Shown here: piece by piece, positions 53,974-64,000 of the stretch
Layout of the letters: every line of letters starts with the position of its first letter
How positions within the stretch are numbered: the stretch's first letter is position 1
Assembly: GCF_000300005.1 (NCBI RefSeq)
Contig: NC_018691.1
Span: 3,596,001 to 3,660,000 of the forward strand
DNA: 64,000 nucleotides
Reading direction: 5' to 3'
DNA from: Alloalcanivorax dieselolei B5
Lineage (GTDB): Bacteria > Pseudomonadota > Gammaproteobacteria > Pseudomonadales > Alcanivoracaceae
Notes under the pieces: generated by a model
Seen by the model: only the letters and a program-made list of their open reading frames with translations
What the model was told of the DNA's origin: nothing
Database searches by the model: none
Position numbers and translations under genes: made by a program

Positions 53974-55058
53974 GCGTCCTCCAGCAAGCGGTCACGGCCG
54001 GCCTGCTTGGCCTGGTACAGCAGCCGGTCGGCGCGGGCCAGTACCTGATCCGCCTCTTCCCCGGTACCGGCCAGGGCGAGACCGGCGGAAGCGGTCACGT
54101 TCAAGTCCGGCTGGTCCTCGAAGCCCTGTTCGCGCAGTTCCGCCAGTATCCGTTCCACCAGTTCCCGAGCCTGCTCCCGGTGACTGACCGGCAGAATCAG
54201 CAGGAACTCCTCGCCCCCCATCCGCGCCGCCAACGCCGGCGGTTGCAGATGGCGGCGCAGCAAATCGGCGAAACGGATCAGGACACGGTCACCGATCAGG
54301 TGTCCGTATCGGTCGTTGATGGCTTTGAAATGATCCAGGTCGACGAACACCACCGCCAGCAAATAGGCACCCCGACGAGCCTGGCCACAGGCCTTGGTCA
54401 GCAGCTCCATGGCGTGGCGGCGGCCGTACAGGCCGGTCAGCTCATCGCGGATCGCCAGATCACGAACCTGGCGCGCCATTTGCTGCAAGGCTTCGTTGCG
54501 GCCGTCGATGCGGCGGCGAATGCCGACGATCTCCAGCGCCAGCAACATCATCAGCACCACCGCCAGGGTGAACAGCAGCCAGTGCTGCCACTCCACCATG
54601 GCGTTGAAGGCGCGCGGCTCACTGCTTTGCAGTTCCAGCAACACCAGCGCGTAACCGCCCACGCCGAGCAACGCCAGGCGCAGCAATTGCCAGCGACCGA
54701 CACGGAACACTCCGATTTGCAGCACGGCGAGAAAGAACACCATGACCAGCAGGCGGTGGTCACTCAGGAACAAGGCGCTGACCAGTAGCGCCACCGTGCT
54801 CCACACCAGCACCGGCTCGGTAAAACGGCGGACGTCGCCACCATTGCGAAGGGTCAGGCAGGCCAGGCTCCAGACCACCAGATGGCCGAACCAGAGCGCC
54901 AGGAAGGTGAGGAAGAACGCCTCCGGGGACAGCGCGAAAAAACCCCATTGCAATGCCAGCCAGCACACCAGGGTGTGAGCACCGGCACCCAGCAGCGCCG
55001 CCAGGGACAGCCGCCGGAATTCCTGTTTGTCATATCCCCGCGAGATTCTTTGCTGCAT
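53970..55058 (-). CDS. Membrane diguanylate cyclase B (no I-site)
   Basis: 362 residues, a paralogue of the next gene: membrane helices (to about 190), linker, GGDEF domain with intact GGEEF in AARMGGEEFLLILP. In the I-site position it has QPPA instead of RxxD, so product inhibition is probably absent. It is first of the overlapping pair, reading from glpK. The tandem arrangement suggests duplication with divergence in control. Confidence 0.9.
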   Translation of the reverse strand: MQQRISRGYDKQEFRRLSLAALLGAGAHTLVCWLALQWGFFALSPEAFFLTFLALWFGHLVVWSLACLTLRNGGDVRRFTEPVLVWSTVALLVSALFLSDHRLLVMVFFLAVLQIGVFRVGRWQLLRLALLGVGGYALVLLELQSSEPRAFNAMVEWQHWLLFTLAVVLMMLLALEIVGIRRRIDGRNEALQQMARQVRDLAIRDELTGLYGRRHAMELLTKACGQARRGAYLLAVVFVDLDHFKAINDRYGHLIGDRVLIRFADLLRRHLQPPALAARMGGEEFLLILPVSHREQARELVERILAELREQGFEDQPDLNVTASAGLALAGTGEEADQVLARADRLLYQAKQAGRDRLLEDA

Positions 55059-55252
55059 GCGCCGGGTCCCCGAATGATGGCAGGCGGGGGCCTATGCACC
55101 ACACGCCGAACGCTGTTCCGGAGCCGGATCCGGGTTTGCCGGAGCCGCGCAGGGGCGGTATCGGCAACAGGCATCAGGCTATTTTCCTAGAGCAGCCCGG
55201 AAATGATACTGAAACCCGGTGAGGCGGCCCATGCCGCCTGTGTAAAAGAAAG

Positions 55253-56722
<1,470 letters not shown>

Positions 56723-56737
56723 GAGAACCCCGGAAAT

Positions 56738-56920
56738 CAGTTGACAGTTGATAGTGGACAGTTGACAGCTGCGCGAGAAATTTTTATCTACCCCCAAAGC
56801 AAAGAGGCCGCGCTCATAGGGTGTGACAGTCTCCTGGATAAAAAACAATGGCCTGCGGATGCGCAAACGATCTTTGCGGTTCCGCAATGCCTTTGCTTTT
56901 CGCTATCAACTGTCAACTTT
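56738..56920. repeat. TGTCAAC-type repeats 3 and 4, facing each other
   Basis: The reverse copy CAGTTGACAGTTGATAGTGG (from 56738, to 56768) and the shorter forward copy CTATCAACTGTCAAC (56903–56920) bracket about 130 bp between the sensor-kinase stop and glpK. The second lies within 6 bp of the kinase stop. Confidence 0.7.
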
Positions 56921-56925
56921 CTTTT

Positions 56926-58599
56926 CTACCTTCCCAGCACATGTTGGCGCTGCTGTTCGCGGGGCAGGATAACCTGGAAACGGGCGCCGCCCCAGTCGCT
57001 TTCCAGCACCCTTACTTCGCCGCCGTGCCAGTCGACAATGCGCTTGACGATGGACAGCCCCAGGCCGTAGCCGCCGCTGGCGCGGTGCCGGGACTGGTCC
57101 AGACGGGCGAAGGGCTTGAACACCCGCTCGCGTTGATGTTCGGGGATCCCCGAACCGTCGTCGTCCACTTCCACCACCACCCGTTCGCCGCCTTCTTCCA
57201 GGCGTATGGTCATGAGGATGCGCGCCCGTGCGTAGCGTAGAGCGTTGGTGACCAGATTCTGCAGGATACGGTGCAGATAGCGGGGGTCGCCATCCACGGC
57301 CAGGGTCCGGTCCCCTGCCACCTCGATGACGATATCCCCGCGAATCGTGTCCAGTTCCCCTCGCAGCTGCTCGCACACTTCCACCAGATACACCGGTTGG
57401 AAATCGATGGTCGGCGTGCCCTGCTCCAGCCGCGCATAGGTGAGGATCTCATCGATCAACTGATCCAGTTGGTCAATGTCCCGGTCCAGAGCGTCCAGGC
57501 GCTCCCGGCGGGCCTCGGCGGATTCGCTGTCGGCCAGCATTTCCAGACCGAAACGCAGGCGCGCCACCGGCGTGCGCAGCTCGTGGGAGACCGCCCGGGT
57601 CATCTCCCGCTGAGCATGGATCAACCGGCGGATGTGAGCGGTCATGCCGTTGAAGGTGGCGGCCAGTTGGCCAATGGAATCGCTGCCGCGCACGTCGGCG
57701 TGGGCGGTAAGATCGCCACCGCCGAGCCGTTTCACCGCGCGCTCGAGATGGCGCAGGCGGGTTTGCAGCGGCCGGACCTGGAGATAGGTGGACAACGCCA
57801 CCATACACAAGGCCAGCAGGCTGGCGACCACCAGTAATTCCCAGGGGAACGGGTCGAACAGGGTCATCGGCCCGAGCACCAGCACCCGATGGTCCCGCGG
57901 GATCGGCACGTAAAGGTAGAGGGTGGCGTCCCGGCGCGTGCTGTCGGTGAGCAGCAGCACCATCTCGTTGCGATCCAGGCGCTGGTACTGCTCCTCGTCC
58001 AGACCAACTTCCCCCCACTCCGCCAGGGACAGTGGAAATCCGAAGTACGGCACCAGCCGCGCCAGGGACTGGGCCCGCTGCTCCGGCGCCACCACCTTGA
58101 GACGGTCCAGGATCAGGCCGGCGGTGGCGCGTGCCTGCTGCTCGGAGAGACGTTCGAGGCTGGTGACCAGATAATCGTCCCCACCGGGAACGTGATAGAG
58201 CACGGTGATCCGCTCGGACTCCCGGTGTTCGCGGATCACCACCCGGCCTTCATCCAGATGCAGTCGCTCCCGGTAGGTCAGGCTGAGATCCGCCCCCGGG
58301 TGTATCCGCAAGGACGCGCCGAGCCGGCGGCTCATCTCCCGCAGCCATTCAGCGCGGTCGGCTCCGGATTGCTCCCGCAGCCCCTCCCCGAGCAGAAAGA
58401 AGGTCCCTTCCGCCATGCGCTCGCGGTACTGATCGGCGCGGTACTGATTGATCAGATCAACGCCAACATAGGTGGCGGCACCAATGATCAGCAAGGCCAC
58501 CAGGATGCCACCGTAGATGCGCACGAAAATGCTGTTCAAAAGGCCTCTCCGGTCAACCCGGGCAAATGGCGCCGACAGCCGGGCCCGCGCCGCCGGCAC
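56926..58599 (-). CDS. RstB-like sensor histidine kinase
   Basis: 557-residue sensor kinase. Membrane helix 1 (about 24–47), a periplasmic domain of about 200 residues, helix 2 (about 252–272), HAMP, then HisKA with His339 in VSHELRTPVARLRFGLEM. The ATPase domain has LVTNALRYA, DDDGSGIPEHQRERVFKPF and GYGLGLSIVKRIV. It resembles RstB, an acid/Mg-linked sensor, but the signal here is unknown. Its regulator lies 37 bp upstream on the same strand. The start at 58599 is the longest; later in-frame starts are possible. Confidence 0.9.
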   Translation of the reverse strand: MPAARARLSAPFARVDRRGLLNSIFVRIYGGILVALLIIGAATYVGVDLINQYRADQYRERMAEGTFFLLGEGLREQSGADRAEWLREMSRRLGASLRIHPGADLSLTYRERLHLDEGRVVIREHRESERITVLYHVPGGDDYLVTSLERLSEQQARATAGLILDRLKVVAPEQRAQSLARLVPYFGFPLSLAEWGEVGLDEEQYQRLDRNEMVLLLTDSTRRDATLYLYVPIPRDHRVLVLGPMTLFDPFPWELLVVASLLALCMVALSTYLQVRPLQTRLRHLERAVKRLGGGDLTAHADVRGSDSIGQLAATFNGMTAHIRRLIHAQREMTRAVSHELRTPVARLRFGLEMLADSESAEARRERLDALDRDIDQLDQLIDEILTYARLEQGTPTIDFQPVYLVEVCEQLRGELDTIRGDIVIEVAGDRTLAVDGDPRYLHRILQNLVTNALRYARARILMTIRLEEGGERVVVEVDDDGSGIPEHQRERVFKPFARLDQSRHRASGGYGLGLSIVKRIVDWHGGEVRVLESDWGGARFQVILPREQQRQHVLGR

Positions 58600-58636
58600 C
58601 GGTCACGGCGCGGGCGGGGAAGCGGGCACGGTGTCT

Positions 58637-59359
58637 TCAACCGGAACTCATTTCCTTGACGAACAGGTAGCCCTTGGAACGCACGGTCTTGATACGCTTG
58701 GGATTTTCCGGGTCGTCGCCGACTTTCGGACGGATCCGGGATATGCGCACGTCGATAGAACGGTCCTGGCCATCGTACTGAATGCCGCGGAGTTTCTCGA
58801 AGATGGTCTCCCGAGAGAGCACGGTGCCGGCATTGGAAGCCAACAACCAGAGCAGATCGTATTCAGCGCTGGTGAGATCCACCGATTCGCCTCTCAGCGT
58901 CACTTCGCGGGCGGCGTTGTCGATCACCAGAGCGCCGAATTCAAGGCGGGCCGGTGAATTGTCACGCTCATTGTCGGTTTCCACCCGCCGCAGCAGGGCG
59001 CGGATCCGCGCCAGCAATACCCGCGGCTTGACCGGTTTGGCGACGTAGTCGTCGGCGCCCATCTCCAGCCCCAGTACCTGATCCATGTCGTCGGTGCGCG
59101 CGGTCAGCATCAGGATCGGCTTTTTGTACGCCCCCCTGACTTCCCGGCACACCGTCAGACCGTCCGCCCCCGGCAGCATCAGATCCAGTACCACCAGATC
59201 CGGTTGCTCGGCGCGGATCCGGCGGATCGCGTCTTCCCCATCGCGCACCACGGTAACGGCAAGGCCGTTGGATTCCAGGTATTCTCGGGTCAGATCGGCG
59301 AGGCGGTCATCGTCCTCGACGATCATGATGGTCGGCGGGTTATCCTGCACGGTTGTCAT
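58637..59359 (-). CDS. RstA-like OmpR-family response regulator
   Basis: 240-residue regulator with receiver domain (acidic pair near ED, phosphoacceptor Asp59 in LVVLDLMLPGADGL, Lys in YVAKPVKPR) and a C-terminal winged helix of OmpR type (LTSAEYDLLWLLASNAG, RSIDVRISRIRPKVGDDPENPKRIKTVRSKGYLF). It is first in the operon with the sensor kinase. Targets are unknown. Confidence 0.94.
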   Translation of the reverse strand: MTTVQDNPPTIMIVEDDDRLADLTREYLESNGLAVTVVRDGEDAIRRIRAEQPDLVVLDLMLPGADGLTVCREVRGAYKKPILMLTARTDDMDQVLGLEMGADDYVAKPVKPRVLLARIRALLRRVETDNERDNSPARLEFGALVIDNAAREVTLRGESVDLTSAEYDLLWLLASNAGTVLSRETIFEKLRGIQYDGQDRSIDVRISRIRPKVGDDPENPKRIKTVRSKGYLFVKEMSSG

Positions 59360-59501
59360 CCCGTCGTTATCCTTATCCGTTTCTGTTCACAAGGGACCGG
59401 GTTGCCCCGGTACAAACTGCCCCACCCCCAGTGGCGTGGCGATATTCTTCTTTTAGCGCATACACCCCGGCGGCGGCAACCATGATGATGGCGGCAAGAT
59501 G

Positions 59502-59517
59502 ACACAATATATGGGAT
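59502..59517. promoter_or_regulatory. NrdR-box-like site 1
   Basis: ACACAATATATGGGAT fits about 13 of 16 positions of the remembered NrdR box. Confidence 0.45.
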
Positions 59518-59578
59518 AGCGGCGCCGCACTACCACTGTCATTGCCGGCGCCGGAAAAGACTCACAGAAGTTCACACA

Positions 59579-59587
59579 TTATCCACA
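59579..59587 (+). promoter_or_regulatory. DnaA box
   Basis: Exact TTATCCACA, followed by GG. In E. coli DnaA binds such boxes at nrdAB and links dNTP supply to replication. Confidence 0.7.
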
Positions 59588-59625
59588 GGATTTCCCCAGG
59601 CCGGCATCTTGCAAATCCGCCCGCT

Positions 59626-59641
59626 CAACTATAACTTGTAC
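59626..59641. promoter_or_regulatory. Degenerate NrdR-box-like site 2
   Basis: CAACTATAACTTGTAC fits 10 of 16. It lies exactly 32 bp from the strong site at 59658, the usual spacing of paired boxes. Confidence 0.3.
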
Positions 59642-59656
59642 CCAATCAGAGCCAGC

Positions 59657-59674
59657 AACCCAATATATTGGGTT
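59657..59674. promoter_or_regulatory. Perfect palindromic NrdR-box-like site 3
   Basis: AACCCAATATATTGGGTT is a perfect 18-bp palindrome; its central 16 bases fit about 14 of 16 of the NrdR box. Confidence 0.55.
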
Positions 59675-59717
59675 TTGTAAAATGTCACCACCCCGGTTAT
59701 TTGGCCATGGCTGAAGG

Positions 59718-59773
59718 CAGCTGGAGACGGTGACGGGCCGGCGCCACGGGGCCGGCGGCAGCGTCTCCAGCTG
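59718..59773. repeat. Inverted repeat in the nrdA leader
   Basis: CAGCTGGAGACG (59718–59729) and CGTCTCCAGCTG (59762–59773) are perfect complements. The 32-nt interior contains GGCCGGCGCC-type self-complementary runs, so the whole could fold as a long hairpin. Confidence 0.7.
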
Positions 59774-59793
59774 GGTACCCGCCCCATTCGGGC

Positions 59794-59809
59794 ACACAAG
59801 ATATAGTGG
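59794..59809. promoter_or_regulatory. NrdR-box-like site 4
   Basis: ACACAAGATATAGTGG fits 14 of 16 of the remembered NrdR box, about 180 bp before nrdA. Confidence 0.5.
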
Positions 59810-59991
59810 CATCCAGACAGTCCGGATACACCGGAATGTCCCGGAAAAGGCGGGAGAAGACGGTGAAAGCGGCGCCCGGGCCGCGGACAGAACACGAACC
59901 CGACACCACGGCAGCGCCGTAACGACGCTGCCCCGGACCACCGGGCCGGACACTAAACAGCATCGCACCACACTTTTACGGAGAGGGCATC

Positions 59992-62871
59992 ATGCAAACG
60001 GAGATGAATCGCGACTCGCAACCCGGCGACGACCGCGATGCGATCGACATCGAGGACGCAGGCGTATCCACCACCGCCCCGGGCCAGCTGCGCGTGATCA
60101 AACGCAACGGCAAGGTGGTTCCCTACGATGACGACAAAATCACCGTCGCCATAACCAAGGCCTTCCTGGCCGTGGAGGGCGGTACCGCCGCGGCTTCCTC
60201 TCGCATCCACGACACCGTCGCCCGGCTCACCGAGCAGGTCAGTGCCACCTTCAAGCGCCGCATGCCCTCCGGTGGCACCATCCACATCGAGGAAATCCAG
60301 GATCAGGTGGAGCTGGCGCTGATGCGCGGTGGCGAACACAAAGTGGCACGGGATTACGTCCTCTACCGTGAGCAGCAGGCGCGCAAGCGCGCCGAGCGCG
60401 ACAGCCAGTTCCCCGAGCCCACCCACCAGGTGGATCTGGCCGTGACCATGGAAGACGGCAGCCGCGCGCCGCTGGACATGGGCCGCCTGGAACACCTGAT
60501 CCGCGAGGCTTGCCGCGGCCTGGACTACGTGGACGCCGACAAGATCATCGCCGAGACCGTCAAGAACCTGTACGACGGCGTCTCCATCAAGGACGTGAAC
60601 ACCTCCATGGTGATCACCGCCCGCACCCTGATCGAGGTGGAACCGAACTACTCCCTGGTCACCGCCCGCCTGCTGCTGGACAAGATCCGCGCCGAAGCGC
60701 TGCAGTACCTGGACGTGGCCGAGCGTGCCAACCAGGAAGAAATGGAAGCGCTGTACAGCCAGACTTTCGCCGCTTACGTGCACAAAGGGATCGAGTGCGA
60801 GCTGCTGAACCCGGAACTGGCGGACTTCGATCTGGAAAAACTGGGTGCCGCGCTCAAGGGCGAACGCGACCTGCAGTTCTCCTACCTGGGCCTGCAAACC
60901 CTGTACGACCGCTATTTCATCCACCATAACGACACCCGCATCGAGCTGCCGCAGTGCTTCTTCATGCGCGTGGCCATGGGCCTGGCGATCCGCGAGGACA
61001 ACCGCGAAGAGCGCGCCATCGAGTTCTACAATCTGCTGTCCAGCTTCGATTACATGAGCTCCACGCCGACCCTGTTCAACGCCGGCACCCTGCGTCCGCA
61101 GCTCTCCAGCTGCTACCTGACCACGGTGCCCGATGACCTGTCCGGCATCTACAGCGCCATCCACGACAACGCCATGCTGAGCAAATTCGCCGGCGGGCTG
61201 GGCAACGACTGGACCCCGGTGCGGGCGCTGGGCTCCTACATCAAGGGCACCAACGGCAAGTCCCAGGGCGTGGTGCCGTTCCTGAAAGTGGTCAACGACA
61301 CCGCGGTGGCGGTGAACCAGGGCGGCAAGCGCAAGGGCGCGGTCTGCGCCTACCTGGAAACCTGGCACATGGACATCGAGGAATTCCTCGAGCTGCGCAA
61401 GAACACCGGTGATGACCGCCGTCGTACCCACGACATGAACTCCGCCAACTGGATTCCGGATCTGTTCATGAAGCGGGTGGTGAACGAGCAGGAGTGGACC
61501 CTGTTCAGCCCCAACGACGCGCCGGACCTGCACGATCTCTACGGTGAAGCGTTCGAGCAACGCTACAACGAATACGAGGAAATGACCCGTGACGGCCGCA
61601 TCACGCACTACAAGCGACTGCCAGCGATCAACCTGTGGCGCAAGATGCTCTCCATGCTGTTCGAGACCGGCCACCCCTGGTTCACCTTCAAGGATCCGTG
61701 CAACCTGCGCAGCCCGCAGCAGCACGTGGGTGTGGTGCACTCCTCCAACCTGTGCACCGAGATCACCCTGAACACCAACCGCGAGGAAATCGCGGTGTGC
61801 AACCTGGGTTCCGTGAACCTGGCCCAGCACATCGGCGACAACGGCCTGGACCGGGAAAAGCTGGCGCGCACCGTGAAAACCGCCGTGCGCATGCTGGATA
61901 ACGTGATCGACATCAACTACTACAGCGTGCCCCAGGCGGAGAACTCCAACCTCAAGCACCGCCCGGTGGGCCTGGGCATCATGGGCTTCCAGGACGCGCT
62001 GTATAAGCAGGGCATCAGCTACGCTTCCGCCGACGCGGTGGCGTTCGCCGACCAGTCCATGGAAGCGGTCAGCTACTACGCGATCCAGGCTTCCGCCGAT
62101 CTGGCCGAGGAGCGCGGCGCCTACCAGACCTTCGACGGTTCCCTGTGGAGCCAGGGCGTGCTGCCGATCGACTCCATCGACATCCTGGTGAAACAGCGTG
62201 GCGAAGACTATTGCACGGTGGATCGCAGCCAGACCCTGGATTGGGACAGCGTTCGTGAAAGAGCGCGCCAGGGCATGCGCAATTCCAACGTGATGGCGAT
62301 CGCGCCCACCGCCACCATCGCCAACATCACCGGCGTGTCCCAGTCCATCGAGCCCACGTATCAGAACCTGTACGTGAAATCGAACCTGTCCGGCGAATTC
62401 ACCGTGGTCAATCCGTATCTGGTGAACGCCCTCAAGGAACGCGGTCTGTGGGACAACGTGATGGTCAACGACCTCAAGTACTACGACGGTTCCGTGCAGC
62501 CGATCGAGCGGGTGCCGGCGGACCTGAAGGAACGCTTCCGTACCGCCTTCGAGGTGGAGCCGCGCTGGCTGGTGGAATCCGCCAGCCGCCGCCAGAAGTG
62601 GATCGATCAGGCCCAGTCCCTGAACCTGTACATCGCCGAGGCCAATGGTAAGAAACTGGATGTGACCTACAAAATGGCGTGGCTGCTGGGTCTGAAAACC
62701 ACCTATTACCTGCGTGCCATCGGCGCCACCCAGACCGAGAAGTCCACGGTCAACGACAACAAGCTCAACCGGGTATCCGCCGTGGCGGAGGAGCCGGCCC
62801 AGTTCGACAAGGCGGCGGATGTGCCGCAGGCCTGCTCCCTCGACGACCCGGACTGCGAGGCGTGCCAATAA
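59992..62871 (+). CDS. nrdA: Ribonucleotide reductase class Ia, alpha subunit
   Basis: 959 residues, longer than E. coli NrdA (761) because of two N-terminal ATP-cone regions (about 33–130, intact; 145–235, more degenerate), as in Pseudomonas aeruginosa NrdA. Active-site cysteines: Cys374 (SSCYL), Cys588 (NLCTEI; with Asn586, Glu590), Cys603 (VCNLGSVNL). Radical-transfer Tyr pair Tyr905–906 (TTYYL) and redox pair Cys955/Cys958 near the C-terminus (DCEACQ). It makes dNDPs with NrdB and is allosterically controlled through the cones. Confidence 0.98.
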   Translation: MQTEMNRDSQPGDDRDAIDIEDAGVSTTAPGQLRVIKRNGKVVPYDDDKITVAITKAFLAVEGGTAAASSRIHDTVARLTEQVSATFKRRMPSGGTIHIEEIQDQVELALMRGGEHKVARDYVLYREQQARKRAERDSQFPEPTHQVDLAVTMEDGSRAPLDMGRLEHLIREACRGLDYVDADKIIAETVKNLYDGVSIKDVNTSMVITARTLIEVEPNYSLVTARLLLDKIRAEALQYLDVAERANQEEMEALYSQTFAAYVHKGIECELLNPELADFDLEKLGAALKGERDLQFSYLGLQTLYDRYFIHHNDTRIELPQCFFMRVAMGLAIREDNREERAIEFYNLLSSFDYMSSTPTLFNAGTLRPQLSSCYLTTVPDDLSGIYSAIHDNAMLSKFAGGLGNDWTPVRALGSYIKGTNGKSQGVVPFLKVVNDTAVAVNQGGKRKGAVCAYLETWHMDIEEFLELRKNTGDDRRRTHDMNSANWIPDLFMKRVVNEQEWTLFSPNDAPDLHDLYGEAFEQRYNEYEEMTRDGRITHYKRLPAINLWRKMLSMLFETGHPWFTFKDPCNLRSPQQHVGVVHSSNLCTEITLNTNREEIAVCNLGSVNLAQHIGDNGLDREKLARTVKTAVRMLDNVIDINYYSVPQAENSNLKHRPVGLGIMGFQDALYKQGISYASADAVAFADQSMEAVSYYAIQASADLAEERGAYQTFDGSLWSQGVLPIDSIDILVKQRGEDYCTVDRSQTLDWDSVRERARQGMRNSNVMAIAPTATIANITGVSQSIEPTYQNLYVKSNLSGEFTVVNPYLVNALKERGLWDNVMVNDLKYYDGSVQPIERVPADLKERFRTAFEVEPRWLVESASRRQKWIDQAQSLNLYIAEANGKKLDVTYKMAWLLGLKTTYYLRAIGATQTEKSTVNDNKLNRVSAVAEEPAQFDKAADVPQACSLDDPDCEACQ

Positions 62872-62876
62872 AGACG

Positions 62877-62948
62877 CAAGCACGCTTACACGCTGGCACG
62901 CACCACGCCTTTTTGCGTGCCAGCGTGAAGCGTGTTGCGTGTAAGCGG
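62877..62948. repeat. CACGC-rich inverted element, copy 5
   Basis: CACGCTGGCACGCA (62889–62902) and its complement (62914–62927) form a 14-bp stem with an 11-nt loop; GTGTTGCGTGTAAGCG extends the right side. It lies between nrdA and nrdB. Confidence 0.75.
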
Positions 62949-63011
62949 CTTCTTTAAAGAATGCACCACCAGTGACGCCAAGGCGCCACCCTGAAAGAAT
63001 GGAGAAATCAC

Positions 63012-64000
63012 ATGCTGAGCTGGGACGATTTTGATGCGCAAGAGACGCCCGCCAACAAGCAGCCCCGCGTCGCACAGCCGACGCCGCCGCAATCTGAGCC
63101 GGTCGCTGAGAAAGCGGCATCTGCACCTCAAGCACCGGCAGCGGGAAGTGCAGCGAATGCTGAACCTCAGAAAGAGCGAGGAAGAGCCGCTGACGCCGCC
63201 AACGAAAGCGCCCGGGAACGCGCCCTGAGCGATGCCGTGGCCCGTGCCCGGCAGGCGGTGGAGAAAATGGACATCGCCGAAGGCGTGGCCGAGCTGGAAG
63301 GCACCGCCGGCCGCGTGCAAGTGGACGACAAGCGGATGATCAACTGCCGCGCCGACCTCAACCAGCTGGTGCCCTTCAAGTACGACTGGGCCTGGCAGAA
63401 ATACCTGGACGGCTGCGCCAACCACTGGATGCCCCAGGAAATCAACATGAACGCGGACCTGGCGCTGTGGAAGCGGACGGACGGCCTGACCGAGGACGAG
63501 CGCCGCATCGTCAAGCGCAACCTGGGCTTCTTCTCCACCGCCGATTCCCTGGTGGCCAACAACCTGGTACTGGCTCTGTACCGGCTGATCACCAACCCCG
63601 AGTGCCGCCAGTACATCCTGCGCCAGTCCTTCGAGGAGGCGATCCACACCCACGCCTACCAGTACTGCATCGAATCCCTGGGCATGGATGAAGGCGAGAT
63701 CTTCAACATGTACCGGGAAATCCCCTCCGTGGCCAAGAAGGCGCAATGGGGCATTGAGTACACCCGCGAACTGTCCGATCCGAAGTTCACCACCGGCACC
63801 GAGGAAACCGACAAGGCGCTACTGCAGAACCTGATTGCGTTCTACTGCGTACTGGAAGGTATTTTCTTCTATTGCGGCTTCACCCAGATTCTGTCCATGG
63901 GCCGTCGCAACAAGATGACCGGCGTGGCCGAACAGTTCCAGTACATCCTGCGTGACGAGTCCATGCACGTGAACTTCGGCGTCGACGTGATCAACCAGAT
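63012..64000 (+). CDS. nrdB: Ribonucleotide reductase class Ia, beta subunit (cut by window edge)
   Basis: The first ~329 residues are inside the window. [10 protein letters not shown] start, then an Ala/Pro/Glu-rich low-complexity segment (about 13–75) not seen in E. coli NrdB, then the diiron domain. Metal and radical residues align with E. coli as Glu209, His212 and Tyr216 (EAIHTHAY). The radical Tyr is present, so it is a class Ia/Ib-type tyrosyl-radical protein. It is 140 bp after nrdA with an inverted element between. The start has GGAGAAATCAC upstream. Confidence 0.95.
   Translation, partial: MLSWDDFDAQETPANKQPRVAQPTPPQSEPVAEKAASAPQAPAAGSAANAEPQKERGRAADAANESARERALSDAVARARQAVEKMDIAEGVAELEGTAGRVQVDDKRMINCRADLNQLVPFKYDWAWQKYLDGCANHWMPQEINMNADLALWKRTDGLTEDERRIVKRNLGFFSTADSLVANNLVLALYRLITNPECRQYILRQSFEEAIHTHAYQYCIESLGMDEGEIFNMYREIPSVAKKAQWGIEYTRELSDPKFTTGTEETDKALLQNLIAFYCVLEGIFFYCGFTQILSMGRRNKMTGVAEQFQYILRDESMHVNFGVDVINQ

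Larger units (their letters stand above)
59360..59991. other. Control region of nrdAB and rstAB-like operon (632 bp)
   Basis: Contains the divergent promoters, one DnaA box, NrdR-box-like sites and a large inverted repeat near 59718–59773. No gene is seen. Confidence 0.75.

Noticed and set aside
55223-55238. GGCGG…CCGCC stem after glpK as a terminator
   Set aside because: Only 5 bp and no T-run on either strand.
59953-63135. Very long minus-strand open frame opposite nrdA (about 1060 codons)
   Set aside because: It is a by-product of the high-GC codon pattern of nrdA; the nrdA frame has all catalytic residues and the antisense product has no recognisable domain.

Overview
The window looks like chromosomal DNA of a high-GC gammaproteobacterium close to Alcanivorax/Alloalcanivorax and, more distantly, Pseudomonas. 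This is inferred from the tol–ybgC–ruv–yebC–aspS order, a class Ia NrdA with two N-terminal ATP-cone regions, a PA4642-type small protein, Pseudomonas-style REP repeats, and lipid or storage-polymer genes (PHB depolymerase, propionyl-CoA synthetase, AidB). Genus is not proven. I see no rRNA, tRNA, CRISPR array, intact insertion sequence or prophage.

Layout. 1–6870 is a leftward housekeeping block: tolA (cut by the window edge), tolR, tolQ, ybgC, ruvB, ruvA, ruvC, yebC, aspS. 7270–10297 has an HU-family protein, a PA4642-like protein, a mosaic of structured repeats, and a RegB/RegA-like sensor pair. 10617–18158 holds tamA–tamB, a thioesterase and proS. 18165–25740 is the most accessory-looking part: a DUF4062 protein divergent from an orphan ParA, a tetR–aidB operon, a lower-GC gene of unknown function, and chrA. 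25846–35928 has recQ, a metallophosphoesterase lipoprotein, an RhlE-type helicase, an SDR oxidoreductase, prpE–rhodanese and a TetR regulator. 35994–44916 has a secreted PHB depolymerase, an App1-domain protein, a rimB–rimK–AstE-like cluster, argG, rnt and a 2-Cys peroxiredoxin. 45000–52609 has grxD, a FecA-like receptor, an orphan hyuB, and argD–argF–ABC ATPase. 52867–59359 has two overlapping diguanylate cyclases, glpK and an RstA/RstB-like two-component system. 59992–64000 holds nrdA and the start of nrdB.

Many adjacent genes overlap by ATGA or GTGA: tolR/tolA, ruvC/ruvA, tamA/tamB, tetR/aidB, rimB/rimK, argD/argF and the two GGDEF genes. This points to translationally coupled operons. Arginine synthesis genes appear in two places, argG and argD–argF.

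The least expected content is between genes. It includes (i) a 77-bp tandem element upstream of the RegB-like kinase, whose two full copies differ by compensatory changes consistent with a four-way-junction fold; (ii) a 28-bp-stem hairpin present twice with paired substitutions; (iii) five intergenic inverted elements built from a shared CACGC-rich core; (iv) a perfect 38-bp palindrome nested inside an outer inverted repeat; (v) a TGTCAAC-type repeat at four sites; (vi) REP-like pairs with no transposase in view; and (vii) intrinsic terminators placed just before the start codons of ruvC, argD and the peroxiredoxin gene. The nrdAB control region carries a DnaA box and NrdR-box-like sites.
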